Source: an uncultured Prevotellaceae bacterium
GTDB taxonomy: Bacteria; Bacteroidota; Bacteroidia; Bacteroidales; Bacteroidaceae
DNA: 64,000 bases
Direction: 5' to 3'
Assembly: GCA_902780635.1 (NCBI GenBank)
Contig: CACZGH010000010.1
Span: 173,226 to 237,225, forward strand
Positions 53,042 through 62,436 of the stretch are shown here, one piece after another. Every line of letters starts with the position of its first letter. The first letter of the stretch is position 1. Made by a program: the position numbers and the translations under genes. The notes under the pieces are model-generated. The model saw only the letters and a program-made list of their open reading frames with translations. It had not been told where the DNA came from and did no database searches.

Positions 53042-56000
53042 GAAAAAACATACTGACACTGCTGTTGTGCCTGTTGGCTGTCACAGCCTCAGCAGCCAAA
53101 AAGAAAGAGAACCCCATCCGCGTGACCGACCTGCGGACGGAGCATCTGACCAACCCCATGAGCATCGACACCCCCACCCCACGCTTAGGTTGGCGGATAG
53201 AGGCTGATGTCAACGATGTGACACAGACAGGCTACCATCTCATCGTGGCCTCGACCCATGAGAAAGCAGAACGACTGGAGGGCGACCTCTGGGACAGTAT
53301 GGCGCAGACCCCACAGTCTCAGTGGGTCAGCTATAAGGGCAAGACCCTCAGAAGCAACACTCCCTGTTATTGGCGTGTGAAAGTGACGACGACGAAAGGC
53401 GAGACCGACTGGTCGGCCATCGCTTACTGGAACGTGGGACTGTTGACCGAATCAGACTGGAGCGGACGGTGGATAGGATTGGAGCGAGCCATGCCCTGGG
53501 ACGATGAGGTGGAGCACAGTCATCTCTCAGCCCGTTACCTACGACAGCAGTTTGGCATCGACAAAGAAGTGCGCAGAGCCACCCTGTATATCTGCGGGCT
53601 GGGCATGTATGAAGCCTATATCAATGGACAGCGCATCGGCAGTCAGGTGCTCTCGCCAGCCCCTACCGACTATCGCAGGACAGTGCTCTACAATGCTTTC
53701 GACGTGACCGAGATGCTGTACAAGGAAAATGCCATCGGTGTGATATTGGGCAACGGACGCTACTACACCATGCAGCAAAATAAAAAGCCCTATAAAATCA
53801 CCAACTTCGGCTACCCCACCCTGCGTCTCAACCTGATTGTGGAATTTGCCGACGGCACCCGAAAGACCATCTCTTCAGACGAGAAATGGAAAGTGAACCC
53901 CGATGGCGCCATCCGCTCCAACAATGAGTATGACGGTGAGACCTACGACGCCCGCAAAGAGTTAGGTGACTGGACCCGCCCCGGCTACGACGACTCCCAA
54001 TGGATGCAAGCTGAGCGCACCGCCATCCCCACTGGCACCCTGCGTGGCGCCATGGCACCCAACATGACCGTCGTGGAACAAGTCAAGCCCCTGTCGGTGA
54101 CGAGAAAAGGCGACAAACTCATCATCGATATGGGACAAAACATGGCAGGGTGGCTCTGTCTGCGTTTGTCCAACACATCGGCAGGCGACTCTGTCGTGGT
54201 GCGCTTCGCCGAGCGGTTAGACCCCATGGGTAATATCTGGACGGAAAACCTGCGTCACGCGCAAAGCACCGACCGCTACTATGCCAACGGCAACGAAAAT
54301 GGTGTATGGTGGCATCCCACTTTCGTCTACCACGGTTTCCGTTATGCGGAAGTCACCGGCATGCCCCAAGCCACACAGGACGATTTCATGGGAGAGATGG
54401 TCAGCGACGAGATGGCAGAAACCGCCACCTTCCATAGCGGAAACGAGATGCTCAACACCATCTACCACAACGCACGGAGAGGCATCCGGAGCAACTACAA
54501 AGGCATGCCTGTGGACTGTCCGCAGCGTGATGAGCGCCAGCCCTGGCTCGGCGACCGCACCGCCGGCTGCTATGGTGAGGCGTATCTCTTTGACAATCAC
54601 GGTCTCTATGCCAAATGGATGCGTGACATCTGCGAGGCACAGCGTGAGGATGGTTGCATACCCGACGTGGCTCCTGCATTCTGGAATTACTATACCGACA
54701 ATGTGACATGGCCAGCTGCACTGCCCAACGGACTCGACATGTTGCTCACACAATATGGCGACGACGCTCCGCTGCGCCGTTACTATCCCCATGTCAAGCG
54801 TTGGCTGGACCATTTGAAATACCAATATCAGCGTGACGGCATCATCGACCGTGACCGCTACGGCGACTGGTGTGTGCCCCCAGAGGACGAAAAGCTGATC
54901 CACAGCGAAGACCCAGCCCGGCAGACCGACGGCAGTCTCATCTCCACCGCCTATTACTACCACGCCTGCACACAGATGAGCCGGTTTGCACAGTTGATGG
55001 GCATAGAAGAAGACCGTGCCTGGTTTGAGCAAGAGGCGGCGCTGTCTAAGGAAGCGTTTCACCGCCATTTCCTCACACGCCATGAAGGAACATCTACCGT
55101 TGCTGGCCATCTGCTCTATCCTGACAGTACCTACTATGGCAACAACACGGTCACTGCCAATATACTGCCCTATATTTTCGGGATGATAGACGACCCCTAT
55201 GTCAAAGAACAAGTAGTCAAAAACGTCATCCGCAACATCATCACCGACAACACTGGACATGTGTCATGCGGTGTCATCGGCATCAGCTGGCTTCTCCACA
55301 CCTTGACTGCCATGGGACGCACTGACATCGCCTGGCTGTTGGCCACCAACGACACTTACCCCTCATGGGGCTATATGGCCCGACATGGCGCCACCACTAT
55401 CTGGGAACTCTGGAACGGCGACACGGCATCGCCCAAGATGAACTCCGGCAACCATGTCATGCTGTTGGGCGACCTGCTGTCATGGCTCTATGAGAGTGTC
55501 GCAGGTATCGCTCCTGGCGAAGCAGGCTACCGCCAAGTTGTGATGAAGCCCGACTTCACCGTCGACGAGATGGATGCTGTGGAAGCTACCTATCAGAGCA
55601 TCTATGGAAAGATTGTGAGCCAGTGGAAAAAGGACCATGGCACGCTGAAATGGCATATCGAAATACCCCCCAACACCACGGCACTTATCCATCTCGACCA
55701 AGAGACCGTCAGACAACTGCCTTCAGGTGTGCACGACCTGACCCACCCTCTGCCACAACGAGGCAGTGAAGTGGTGGTCGACGAGTTTCTGTATAAAGAC
55801 GCCCCATTCCCACAGTGCCACTCCGCCAGTATCGTGGAGACCAAGCGAGGCGACCTGGTAGCCACCTACTTCGGAGGCACCAAAGAGCGCAACCCCGATG
55901 TCTGCATCTGGGTAAGTCGCAAGCCTAAGGGCAGCGACACCTGGACAGCGCCACAAATGGTGGCCGACGGTGTTGAGCCACGTCCACTCACCCCCAACCC

Positions 56001-56856
56001 CGAGGGAAAACAAAGTTTGGTCACCGCCTCCACCTCACCCGCTTTCAAAGGACAATTCACGCCCCTACCCGAGTGGCGTGGCAACAGAGGTGAAGCCGCC
56101 ATCGGCGATGCGTACCGCGAGGCATGCTGGAATCCTGTGCTCTTTGAGACCCCCAACGGTCAACTGCAGCTCTATTTCAAGATTGGTCCCAATGTGGCTG
56201 GGTGGAAAGGTTGGCGCATCGTCTCTAAAGACGGTGGCAAGACGTGGAGCAAGCGAGAGCCTCTGCCCGACACCATCTATGGTCCTATCAAGAACAAACC
56301 CATCCTGCATCAGGGCCGCCTCATCTCACCATGCAGCGATGAGCGCAATGGTTGGAAAGTCTATTTCGAACTGAGCGATGACATGGGCAAGACCTGGCGA
56401 CACACCGCCTTTGTAGAGGCCGATGACGGTGTGAAGGCCATCCAACCCACCCTCCTTGTGCTGCCCGACGGACGCTTAGAGGCGCTCTGTCGCACCCGTA
56501 GCCGCCACATCGGTGTGACCTACAGTAGCGACAATGGCGAGACATGGACACCTCTCCAACTCATTGACACCCCCAACAACAACAGCGGTCTCGATGCCGT
56601 CAACCTCCAGGAAGGAGGATATGCCCTCATCTGCAACGACTGGCCCATCGAGCCTGACAAAGAGAAAGGCGCACGCACCCCCCTCTCCATCCTCCGCAGC
56701 GATGATGGGGAGCATTGGCACCATTGGATCACTCTAGAAGACAGTCCCATCTCACAATATTCCTATCCCTCCATCATCCAAAGCCGTGACGGCCACCTCC
56801 ATGTGGTCTACACCTGGCGCCGCCAGCGGGTGAAGCATGTGGAGCTAGTGCCTTGA
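53035..56856 (+). CDS. GH78 alpha-L-rhamnosidase fused to a sialidase-like propeller
   Basis: 1273 residues with signal peptide. Residues ~25-890 form a complete GH78 enzyme: Fn3-like N-terminal domain (RLGWRIEADVNDVTQTGYHLIV), jelly-roll (VRRATLYICGLGMYEAYING), carbohydrate-binding insert, and an (alpha/alpha)6 domain with the acid motif DCPQRDERQPWLGD (~493-506) and ATTIWELWNGD. Residues ~911-1270 form a sialidase-type propeller (FPQCHSASIVETKRGDLVATYFGG, then repeated SxDxGxTW Asp-boxes: SKDGGKTWSK, SDDMGKTWRH, SSDNGETWTP). Such propellers can hydrolyse keto-deoxy-sugar linkages. RG-II side chain C is L-rhamnose on Kdo, so one polypeptide could remove both sugars in order; this is inference. 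Confidence 0.8.
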   Translation: MVRKNILTLLLCLLAVTASAAKKKENPIRVTDLRTEHLTNPMSIDTPTPRLGWRIEADVNDVTQTGYHLIVASTHEKAERLEGDLWDSMAQTPQSQWVSYKGKTLRSNTPCYWRVKVTTTKGETDWSAIAYWNVGLLTESDWSGRWIGLERAMPWDDEVEHSHLSARYLRQQFGIDKEVRRATLYICGLGMYEAYINGQRIGSQVLSPAPTDYRRTVLYNAFDVTEMLYKENAIGVILGNGRYYTMQQNKKPYKITNFGYPTLRLNLIVEFADGTRKTISSDEKWKVNPDGAIRSNNEYDGETYDARKELGDWTRPGYDDSQWMQAERTAIPTGTLRGAMAPNMTVVEQVKPLSVTRKGDKLIIDMGQNMAGWLCLRLSNTSAGDSVVVRFAERLDPMGNIWTENLRHAQSTDRYYANGNENGVWWHPTFVYHGFRYAEVTGMPQATQDDFMGEMVSDEMAETATFHSGNEMLNTIYHNARRGIRSNYKGMPVDCPQRDERQPWLGDRTAGCYGEAYLFDNHGLYAKWMRDICEAQREDGCIPDVAPAFWNYYTDNVTWPAALPNGLDMLLTQYGDDAPLRRYYPHVKRWLDHLKYQYQRDGIIDRDRYGDWCVPPEDEKLIHSEDPARQTDGSLISTAYYYHACTQMSRFAQLMGIEEDRAWFEQEAALSKEAFHRHFLTRHEGTSTVAGHLLYPDSTYYGNNTVTANILPYIFGMIDDPYVKEQVVKNVIRNIITDNTGHVSCGVIGISWLLHTLTAMGRTDIAWLLATNDTYPSWGYMARHGATTIWELWNGDTASPKMNSGNHVMLLGDLLSWLYESVAGIAPGEAGYRQVVMKPDFTVDEMDAVEATYQSIYGKIVSQWKKDHGTLKWHIEIPPNTTALIHLDQETVRQLPSGVHDLTHPLPQRGSEVVVDEFLYKDAPFPQCHSASIVETKRGDLVATYFGGTKERNPDVCIWVSRKPKGSDTWTAPQMVADGVEPRPLTPNPEGKQSLVTASTSPAFKGQFTPLPEWRGNRGEAAIGDAYREACWNPVLFETPNGQLQLYFKIGPNVAGWKGWRIVSKDGGKTWSKREPLPDTIYGPIKNKPILHQGRLISPCSDERNGWKVYFELSDDMGKTWRHTAFVEADDGVKAIQPTLLVLPDGRLEALCRTRSRHIGVTYSSDNGETWTPLQLIDTPNNNSGLDAVNLQEGGYALICNDWPIEPDKEKGARTPLSILRSDDGEHWHHWITLEDSPISQYSYPSIIQSRDGHLHVVYTWRRQRVKHVELVP

Positions 56857-56901
56857 GGAGACACCACAACATCATGACATCTCAATAACTAAAGATAAAA
56901 A

Positions 56902-59478
56902 ATGAGAAAAATCATCCTTTGCTTGTTTTTGCTGACGGCGATGGCCACCTACGCTCAGCCGGCTTCCGTCGCAGGGTTTTATCCGTTGGAAAACTCTGGC
57001 CGCATCATCTATAACTTCAATGAGGGATGGCGCTTTCTGCGTGGTGACCTGCCAGGCGCTGCGTCACCGGTGCTCGATGACAGCCATTGGGAAGTGGTGT
57101 GCGCACCCCATACGGTGAGACTGGAACCCTCTGAGGTGAGCGGCTCCCGCAACTACCAAGGCATATGTTGGTATCGCAAGCACTTCACGGTGCCTGCTGA
57201 CATGGCTGGTAAGGACGTCACCGTGCATTTCGAGGCCATCATGGGCAAGCAGGAGGTGTATGTCAATGGACGGTTGATAAAACAACACTACGGCGGCTAC
57301 CTGCCCATCACCATCAACCTGTCGGAACAAGGCGTCAAAGCCGGTGATAAATGTCTGATCGCTGTCAAGGCCGACAACAGCGACGACATCAGCTTTCCAC
57401 CGGGCAAGAAACAGACCCAGCTCGATTTCTCCTATCATGGTGGCATGTACCGTGACGTGTGGCTCATCGGCAAGTCTTCCCTCCATATCACCGATGCCGT
57501 GGAGCGTGACGATGTGGCTGGCGGCGGTGTCTTCCTGCACTATGACAACATCTCTGAGCAGAAGGCCGACGTGCATATCAATGTGGAAATATGCAAAAAC
57601 GATGAGAGAAACATCACGCCCCAAATCATAGCCACCATCAAAGACGCCACTGGCAAAGTGGTCAAGACAGCCAAAATGAAAGTGGCTATGCCCCAGTATG
57701 CCGGACTGATGGCCAACGTAGAACTGATCACCACGCTCAACCAACCACATCTCTGGTCGCCTGAAGACCCCTACCTGTATGACGTGGAGATCAGAATCAT
57801 GGATGGCCGTCAATGCACAGACGGTGGTATGGTGCGTATGGGCATCCGCCAAGCCGAATTTCGTGGAAAAGACGGTTTCTGGCTCAACGGCAAACCCTAT
57901 CACCAACTCATCGGCGGCAACCGCCATCAAGATTTCGCCTACGTGGGCAACGCCATGCCCAACAGTCAGCAGTGGCGTGACGCCAAACGGTTGAAAGATG
58001 CTGGCATGACCATCATCCGCGCCGCCCACTACCCACAAGACCCTTCATTTATGGATGCCTGCGACGAGTTAGGCCTCTTCATCATTGTGCCCACCCCCGG
58101 CTGGCAATACTGGAACAAAGACCCGAAATGGGGGGAGATGGTGCATCAGAACACCCGTGACATCATCCGTCGTGACCGCAACCACCCCTGCGTGCTGATG
58201 TGGGAACCCATCCTCAACGAGACCCGTTATCCCGAGGACTTTGCCTTGAAAGCATTGCAGATCACCCGAGAAGAATACCCTTATCCCGGTCGTCCGGTGG
58301 CTGCAGCCGACCTTAATTCCTCCGGTGTGAAAGACAACTACGATGTGCTTTATGACTGGGCTGACAACATCGGTAAACAGACCCTCGACGTAGACAAATG
58401 CATCTTCACCCGCGAATGGGGTGAGTATGTGGACGACTGGTATGCACACAATGCCATCAACCGTGCTGCCCGTGGCTGGGGTGAAAAAGCCATGTTGACA
58501 GCCGCCCTCTCTCTGGCCGACACGTATGGCATGATGTACCGTGGTCAGCGGCAGTTTATTGGCGGTTGTCAGTGGCATCCCTTCGACCATCAGCGCGGTT
58601 ATCACCCTGATGCCTATGTTGGCGGCATCTACGACGCCTTCCGCCAGAAGAAATACGCCTTCGAGATGTTCCGCTCTGAAGCCTGTGACACCCCCATGGT
58701 GTATATCGCCCATGAGATGACCCAATTCTCCGACCCCGACGTGGTGGTTTTCAGCAACTGTGACAGTGTGCGACTGACCGCTTTTGAGGGGGCTAAGACA
58801 GCCACCCTGCCAGTCATCCACCAATCGGACGGCATCCCCAATGCCCCCGTCATCTTCAAGGGTTTCTGGGATTTCTGGCAAGCCCGCGACCTGAGTTACA
58901 AACAACGCAACTGGCAGAAAGTGTCTTTTGTGGCAGAAGGTATCGTCAATGGACAAGTGGTGTGTACAGAGAAACGTATGCCCTCACGCCGCAGCACCAA
59001 AATCCGGCTCTATGCTGATGAGATGGGCCAGCCTTTGGTGGCCGACGGCAGCGACTTCATCGTGGTGGTGGCAGAGATCACCGACGACAATGGCAACGTT
59101 CGCCGTCTGGCCCGTGAGCAGGTATCGTTTACGGTAGAGGGAGAAGGCGCTATCATCGGCGATGCTACCATCCTGGCCAATCCCCGTGCCGTGGAATGGG
59201 GCAGCGCACCCATCCTCGTGAGGAGTACCCATCAGGCTGGCAAGATACGCATCATCGCCCGTCCCACATTCGAAGGAGCCCATGCCCCCACTGCAGACAC
59301 CTTGGAGATAGAGAGTGTGCCCTACACGGGGCGAATGTGCTACGACGAGCAATCTACCGTCCGACAAGGCACCAACAGATCTTCCAGCGAAACTTCCTCC
59401 CCAGCCATGACCGACGAGGAGCGCCGCAAATCATTAGAGGAAGTGGAGCGCCAGCAACAAGACTTTGGGATACAATGA
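56902..59478 (+). CDS. GH2 glycosidase (beta-galactosidase/beta-glucuronidase type)
   Basis: 858 residues with signal peptide (cleavage near ATYAQ). It shows the standard GH2 order: sugar-binding jelly-roll (NFNEGWRFLRGD, YQGICWYRKHF), Ig-like domain, TIM barrel and C-terminal Ig-like modules (YADEMGQPLVADGSDFIVVV). Catalytic candidates are the acid/base E440 in WEPILNE and the nucleophile E505 in TREWGEY. The C-terminus is an unusual charged tail (DEERRKSLEEVERQQQDFGIQ). In RG-II degradation GH2 enzymes remove beta-linked uronic acids or galactose; the exact specificity cannot be read. Last gene of the rightward hydrolase operon; a repeat island follows. Confidence 0.85.
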   Translation: MRKIILCLFLLTAMATYAQPASVAGFYPLENSGRIIYNFNEGWRFLRGDLPGAASPVLDDSHWEVVCAPHTVRLEPSEVSGSRNYQGICWYRKHFTVPADMAGKDVTVHFEAIMGKQEVYVNGRLIKQHYGGYLPITINLSEQGVKAGDKCLIAVKADNSDDISFPPGKKQTQLDFSYHGGMYRDVWLIGKSSLHITDAVERDDVAGGGVFLHYDNISEQKADVHINVEICKNDERNITPQIIATIKDATGKVVKTAKMKVAMPQYAGLMANVELITTLNQPHLWSPEDPYLYDVEIRIMDGRQCTDGGMVRMGIRQAEFRGKDGFWLNGKPYHQLIGGNRHQDFAYVGNAMPNSQQWRDAKRLKDAGMTIIRAAHYPQDPSFMDACDELGLFIIVPTPGWQYWNKDPKWGEMVHQNTRDIIRRDRNHPCVLMWEPILNETRYPEDFALKALQITREEYPYPGRPVAAADLNSSGVKDNYDVLYDWADNIGKQTLDVDKCIFTREWGEYVDDWYAHNAINRAARGWGEKAMLTAALSLADTYGMMYRGQRQFIGGCQWHPFDHQRGYHPDAYVGGIYDAFRQKKYAFEMFRSEACDTPMVYIAHEMTQFSDPDVVVFSNCDSVRLTAFEGAKTATLPVIHQSDGIPNAPVIFKGFWDFWQARDLSYKQRNWQKVSFVAEGIVNGQVVCTEKRMPSRRSTKIRLYADEMGQPLVADGSDFIVVVAEITDDNGNVRRLAREQVSFTVEGEGAIIGDATILANPRAVEWGSAPILVRSTHQAGKIRIIARPTFEGAHAPTADTLEIESVPYTGRMCYDEQSTVRQGTNRSSSETSSPAMTDEERRKSLEEVERQQQDFGIQ

Positions 59479-59483
59479 GAGGT

Positions 59484-59590
59484 GTGTCTGAGTGGTGAGA
59501 GGTAAGTGTTTTTTAGTAATTAGTAATTAATAATTAGTAATTAGTAAAAAGAGGTGAGAGAATAGCATTGCAAACAACTTGTCAACTTAA
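59484..59590. repeat. Composite intergenic repeat island E
   Basis: GTGGTGAGAGGT words, an AGTAATTAGTAATTAATAAT array, then GGTGAGAGAATAGC (59553-59566, the exact reverse complement of the island A 14-mer) and TTGCAAACAACTTGTCAACTT. It is the inverted counterpart of island A. Confidence 0.7.
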
Positions 59591-59595
59591 AAAAC

Positions 59596-59889
59596 ATGTC
59601 CTGGAAGAAAAAATACCGATGTGAGGACTGCGGCTATGAAGCCGACGTGTATGAAGGCCGCGGTTTGTTTCGTCAGCAGATCACTGCGATGAGTTGCCCC
59701 GACTGCAAGACGGTGCAAAACATCGTGGTGGGAGGCATCATCGCCGATGTGGCGCCATCGTTCAGAAGCGAGGTGGGGCGGTTGTGTCTGCACTGCGGCA
59801 GCGACCGCATCCATGTCTGGGACCTACGCACCTGCCCCAAATGCCAAGGCAGGATGTCAGAAACTGGTGAGAAAGAATTCTGGACATAA
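59596..59889 (+). CDS. Small zinc-ribbon protein
   Basis: 97 residues with two or three CxxC knuckles: CEDCGYEAD, MSCPDCKT, LCLHCGS and RTCPKCQGRM, enough for two four-cysteine zinc sites. No signal peptide, no membrane span, and no recognisable nuclease or polymerase domain. The layout is like rubredoxin/zinc-ribbon regulators of unknown role. The ATG follows island E with no evident promoter of its own, so it could be read from the hydrolase operon or from a promoter within the island. Confidence 0.65.
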   Translation: MSWKKKYRCEDCGYEADVYEGRGLFRQQITAMSCPDCKTVQNIVVGGIIADVAPSFRSEVGRLCLHCGSDRIHVWDLRTCPKCQGRMSETGEKEFWT

Positions 59890-59976
59890 TGTAAATCTTT
59901 ATTTTTCAGCACCATCCGATTTGTTAATATTTTATAAAATAAGCAGATACGCATCAGCTGTTAAGTAAAAATGCAT

Positions 59977-59984
59977 TAATTTTG
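59977..59984 (+). promoter_or_regulatory. -7 element (TAATTTTG) of the first DUF5123-type gene
   Basis: TAnnTTTG match 58 bp before the ATG; no clean -33 TTTG. Confidence 0.4.
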
Positions 59985-60042
59985 AAACCGATTTATAACT
60001 CTAACAACGAACTTAATTACTAACAAACAAATCCATAAGCTT

Positions 60043-62154
60043 ATGAAAAAATTGTTTACTCTTATGGCGGCCGCTATCTTCACATTGGGAGCGAACGCCC
60101 AAACTGAATCTTACAAAGCCATCATCGTGGATGGTGACAACATCACGCTCGCTCCTGAGTTTGCCGCTGTAATCGACGCTGACAACAACGCCACCAACAC
60201 CGCAGACGGAAAATCCATTGTGACCATCAACACTGCCAACATGACCCTTGAGGCTGTAGGCGGCGCCACCATTGCCAACAAAGTGGACCCAGAGGATCCA
60301 AAAGCCAACATCGGACAAGACCTGGTGCCCGGTGCTCTCATCAGTGAGGAGGACCATACCTATGAGATTGCCTCTGTAGGCTCCTGGAACCCCATTCAGT
60401 GGAAGAATGGCAACAACAAACTCGACATCAATGACGCCAAGGGTACAAAGCTCTACTTCGCCATGGGTACAGGCAACCCCTACGTGAAGATGTTCTGTGA
60501 GGAAGTCTATCAGGACGGCAACCCCACAGGCCACTACCGCGCACAATATGAGTATTACAAACCCGGTGGGCAAGTTATGCCTCTCGTAGGACTCTACTAC
60601 AAGTTCACCCCGAAAGTGGACGGCAAACTAAGAGTGCAGGTCTGGGCCAACAAAGGCAACCGTCACACCTACGTCATCGACGACGAGACCAAAGAGGCTG
60701 TGAAGTATCTGGCCGAAGGTTATATCAACGGACAGCGTGCCAACTACGACACCCCCGCTATCGACCCCGAGACCGGCGAGCCCAAACTCGACAACCAAGG
60801 CAACCCCATCTACGAGCAATATCAGATCTTCTTCACTCCTGAGCAGATTGACTCTATCCACAAAGCCGTACAGTGCACCGCAGAAGAACAGCCTGACGGC
60901 ACCATCATTTACACAGAGAAAGACCCCCTCTACGGTCCATTTATCATCGCTGGCGGCAACCAGGCTTTCTGGGGATGGATCACCTTTGAGGTGAAAGCCG
61001 GCAAGAGCTACTGGCTCTTCCAGGACAGTTCGCAGGTGGGCTTCGGTGGCTTTGAGTTCAGCACTGGCGATGAGCCAGGCCCACAGGGTGATGACCTCAC
61101 TCAGATCGCTGAGCAATATGCTCATGAGAGCGGCCCTGTTGCCATCACACTCGATGCCAATAAGGAATACACCATGTCGGGTCCTATCTCACAGCACAAC
61201 CTGACCATCGAGGGTGCAGAAGGCACCAAGGTGAAGATGTCGGCAGACGCCAACTTCACCGCCATGGGCAGCTTCATCCTCAAGAACCTAGACATCGATG
61301 CCAGCGCTCTTGGCAGCAAGCCTCTGATCGTATTGGATGAAAATGGTGCAGGCGCTTCTTTGGCCAAAGACTATTATCTGGTAGATAATGTGCAGATCAT
61401 CAACTGCAACATCAACGATGTGCCTCAGATCATCAAGGACAACGACGCCAAATACGTGATTGCCAATTTCTTGGTTGACAACTGTGTGATTTCGCTCAAT
61501 TCTGCTGCCACCAAGACAGTATTTGACCTGTCGAAGAATGGTTTCATCAACAACCTGACCATCAAGAACAGCACCTTCTACAGCAAGGGCATCGACCAAG
61601 ACTACTTCGTACGCTACAGCAACGCCGGACGTTGCGACCGTGCTGATTTTGAAAGCAACAGCATCACCTACGACCACAACACCTTCTACAATGTAGCTAA
61701 GACTGGACAGTGGGGTAACTACAGTGGCTTCGCCGGACGTAACACCTCGTTCTGGACCATGACCGCCAACATCTTCGTCGACTGCGGAAGTGGCCAGGTA
61801 GCACGCCGCTATCTCGGTGGCCGTCAGAATCAGGCAACAGCTACCTTCGACTATAACACCTATTGGTTTGATGGTGCTGCTGAGGATCCCTCTGGTTATG
61901 ACAACAGCGAGACCATCATCGCCAGCGATCCTCTGTTCAAAGACGCTGCCAATGCTGACTTCACCCCACAGGGAGAGGCTCAGGTTGCCAACAAGACCGG
62001 CGACCCACGCTGGCTTGGCACTGAGGGTATCGTCAACGTGAAAGCTACTGAGGATGACGCCAACGCTCCTGTCTACAACCTGGCTGGCCAGCGTGTGGCT
62101 CCTACCACCAAGGGCATCTTGATCAAGAACGGACGGAAGTTTGTGAATAAATAG
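60043..62154 (+). CDS. Secreted DUF4957/DUF5123-type beta-helix protein (pectin-associated)
   Basis: 703 residues with signal peptide (cleavage near GANAQ). The N-terminal ~330 residues are a beta-rich domain (AQYEYYKPGGQVMPLVGLYYKF, WGWITFEVKAGKSYWLFQDS). Residues ~360-660 look like a right-handed beta-helix (TMSGPISQHNLTIEGAEGTK, NLTIKNSTFYSKGIDQDYFV, DHNTFYNVAKTGQ, ANIFVDCGSGQVARR, DYNTYWFDGA), the pattern I associate with DUF4957/DUF5123 proteins of Prevotella pectin loci. The C-terminal tail (YNLAGQRVAPTTKGILIKNGRK) matches the surface-protein tail. It is probably a surface glycan-binding or lyase-like protein; no catalytic residue is evident. The next secreted gene is a paralogue. Confidence 0.65.
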   Translation: MKKLFTLMAAAIFTLGANAQTESYKAIIVDGDNITLAPEFAAVIDADNNATNTADGKSIVTINTANMTLEAVGGATIANKVDPEDPKANIGQDLVPGALISEEDHTYEIASVGSWNPIQWKNGNNKLDINDAKGTKLYFAMGTGNPYVKMFCEEVYQDGNPTGHYRAQYEYYKPGGQVMPLVGLYYKFTPKVDGKLRVQVWANKGNRHTYVIDDETKEAVKYLAEGYINGQRANYDTPAIDPETGEPKLDNQGNPIYEQYQIFFTPEQIDSIHKAVQCTAEEQPDGTIIYTEKDPLYGPFIIAGGNQAFWGWITFEVKAGKSYWLFQDSSQVGFGGFEFSTGDEPGPQGDDLTQIAEQYAHESGPVAITLDANKEYTMSGPISQHNLTIEGAEGTKVKMSADANFTAMGSFILKNLDIDASALGSKPLIVLDENGAGASLAKDYYLVDNVQIINCNINDVPQIIKDNDAKYVIANFLVDNCVISLNSAATKTVFDLSKNGFINNLTIKNSTFYSKGIDQDYFVRYSNAGRCDRADFESNSITYDHNTFYNVAKTGQWGNYSGFAGRNTSFWTMTANIFVDCGSGQVARRYLGGRQNQATATFDYNTYWFDGAAEDPSGYDNSETIIASDPLFKDAANADFTPQGEAQVANKTGDPRWLGTEGIVNVKATEDDANAPVYNLAGQRVAPTTKGILIKNGRKFVNK

Positions 62155-62159
62155 TGGGA

Positions 62160-62318
62160 AGTTAAAGAGTTGACGGATTATCGTAATTACGTAAAACGTA
62201 ATAACGTTATAACGACACCTCTAAAATGAGACAACCCTGCAAGGGTATTCTCTCACCACTCACCTCTCACCTCTCACCACTCACCTCTCACCACTCACCT
62301 CTCACCACTCACCACTAA
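62160..62318. repeat. Composite intergenic repeat island F with CTCACCW heptamers
   Basis: ACGTAATTACG-type words, then CCCTGCAAGGGTATTCTCTCACC (island core with one change, 62244-62257), then nine heptamers CTCACCA/T (62252-62314). Third copy of the core seen near 11.28 and 59.56 kb. Confidence 0.75.
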
Positions 62319-62319
62319 A

Positions 62320-62350
62320 CAGGAGGGTATCATGATGATGCCCTCCTTTT
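62320..62350 (+). terminator. Terminator of the first DUF5123-type gene
   Basis: AGGAGGGTATCAT pairs with ATGATGCCCTCCT and is followed by a long T tract. The remainder of the gap before the next gene is AT-rich with no clear signal. Confidence 0.7.
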
Positions 62351-62436
62351 TTTATGTCCAGATGGTTACATTCTTTTGGAATCAACGTCCATACAATAGA
62401 ATTCGAATTATACATGTATAACTAATAACCTAATTT

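Noticed and set aside
54217-55260. Long minus-strand frame of 347 codons
   Set aside because: It lies wholly antisense to the GH78 domain, whose catalytic motifs are intact; the antisense translation has no domain sense. Similar long shadows opposite the lipoprotein gene (14027-14860), the helicase (30350-31489), the GH2 gene (57064-58038 and 58069-58956) and the GH3 gene (12908-13771) were left out for the same reason.
62252-62314. CRISPR-like or rRNA-related repeats
   Set aside because: Contiguous heptamers without spacers; no RNA gene features.
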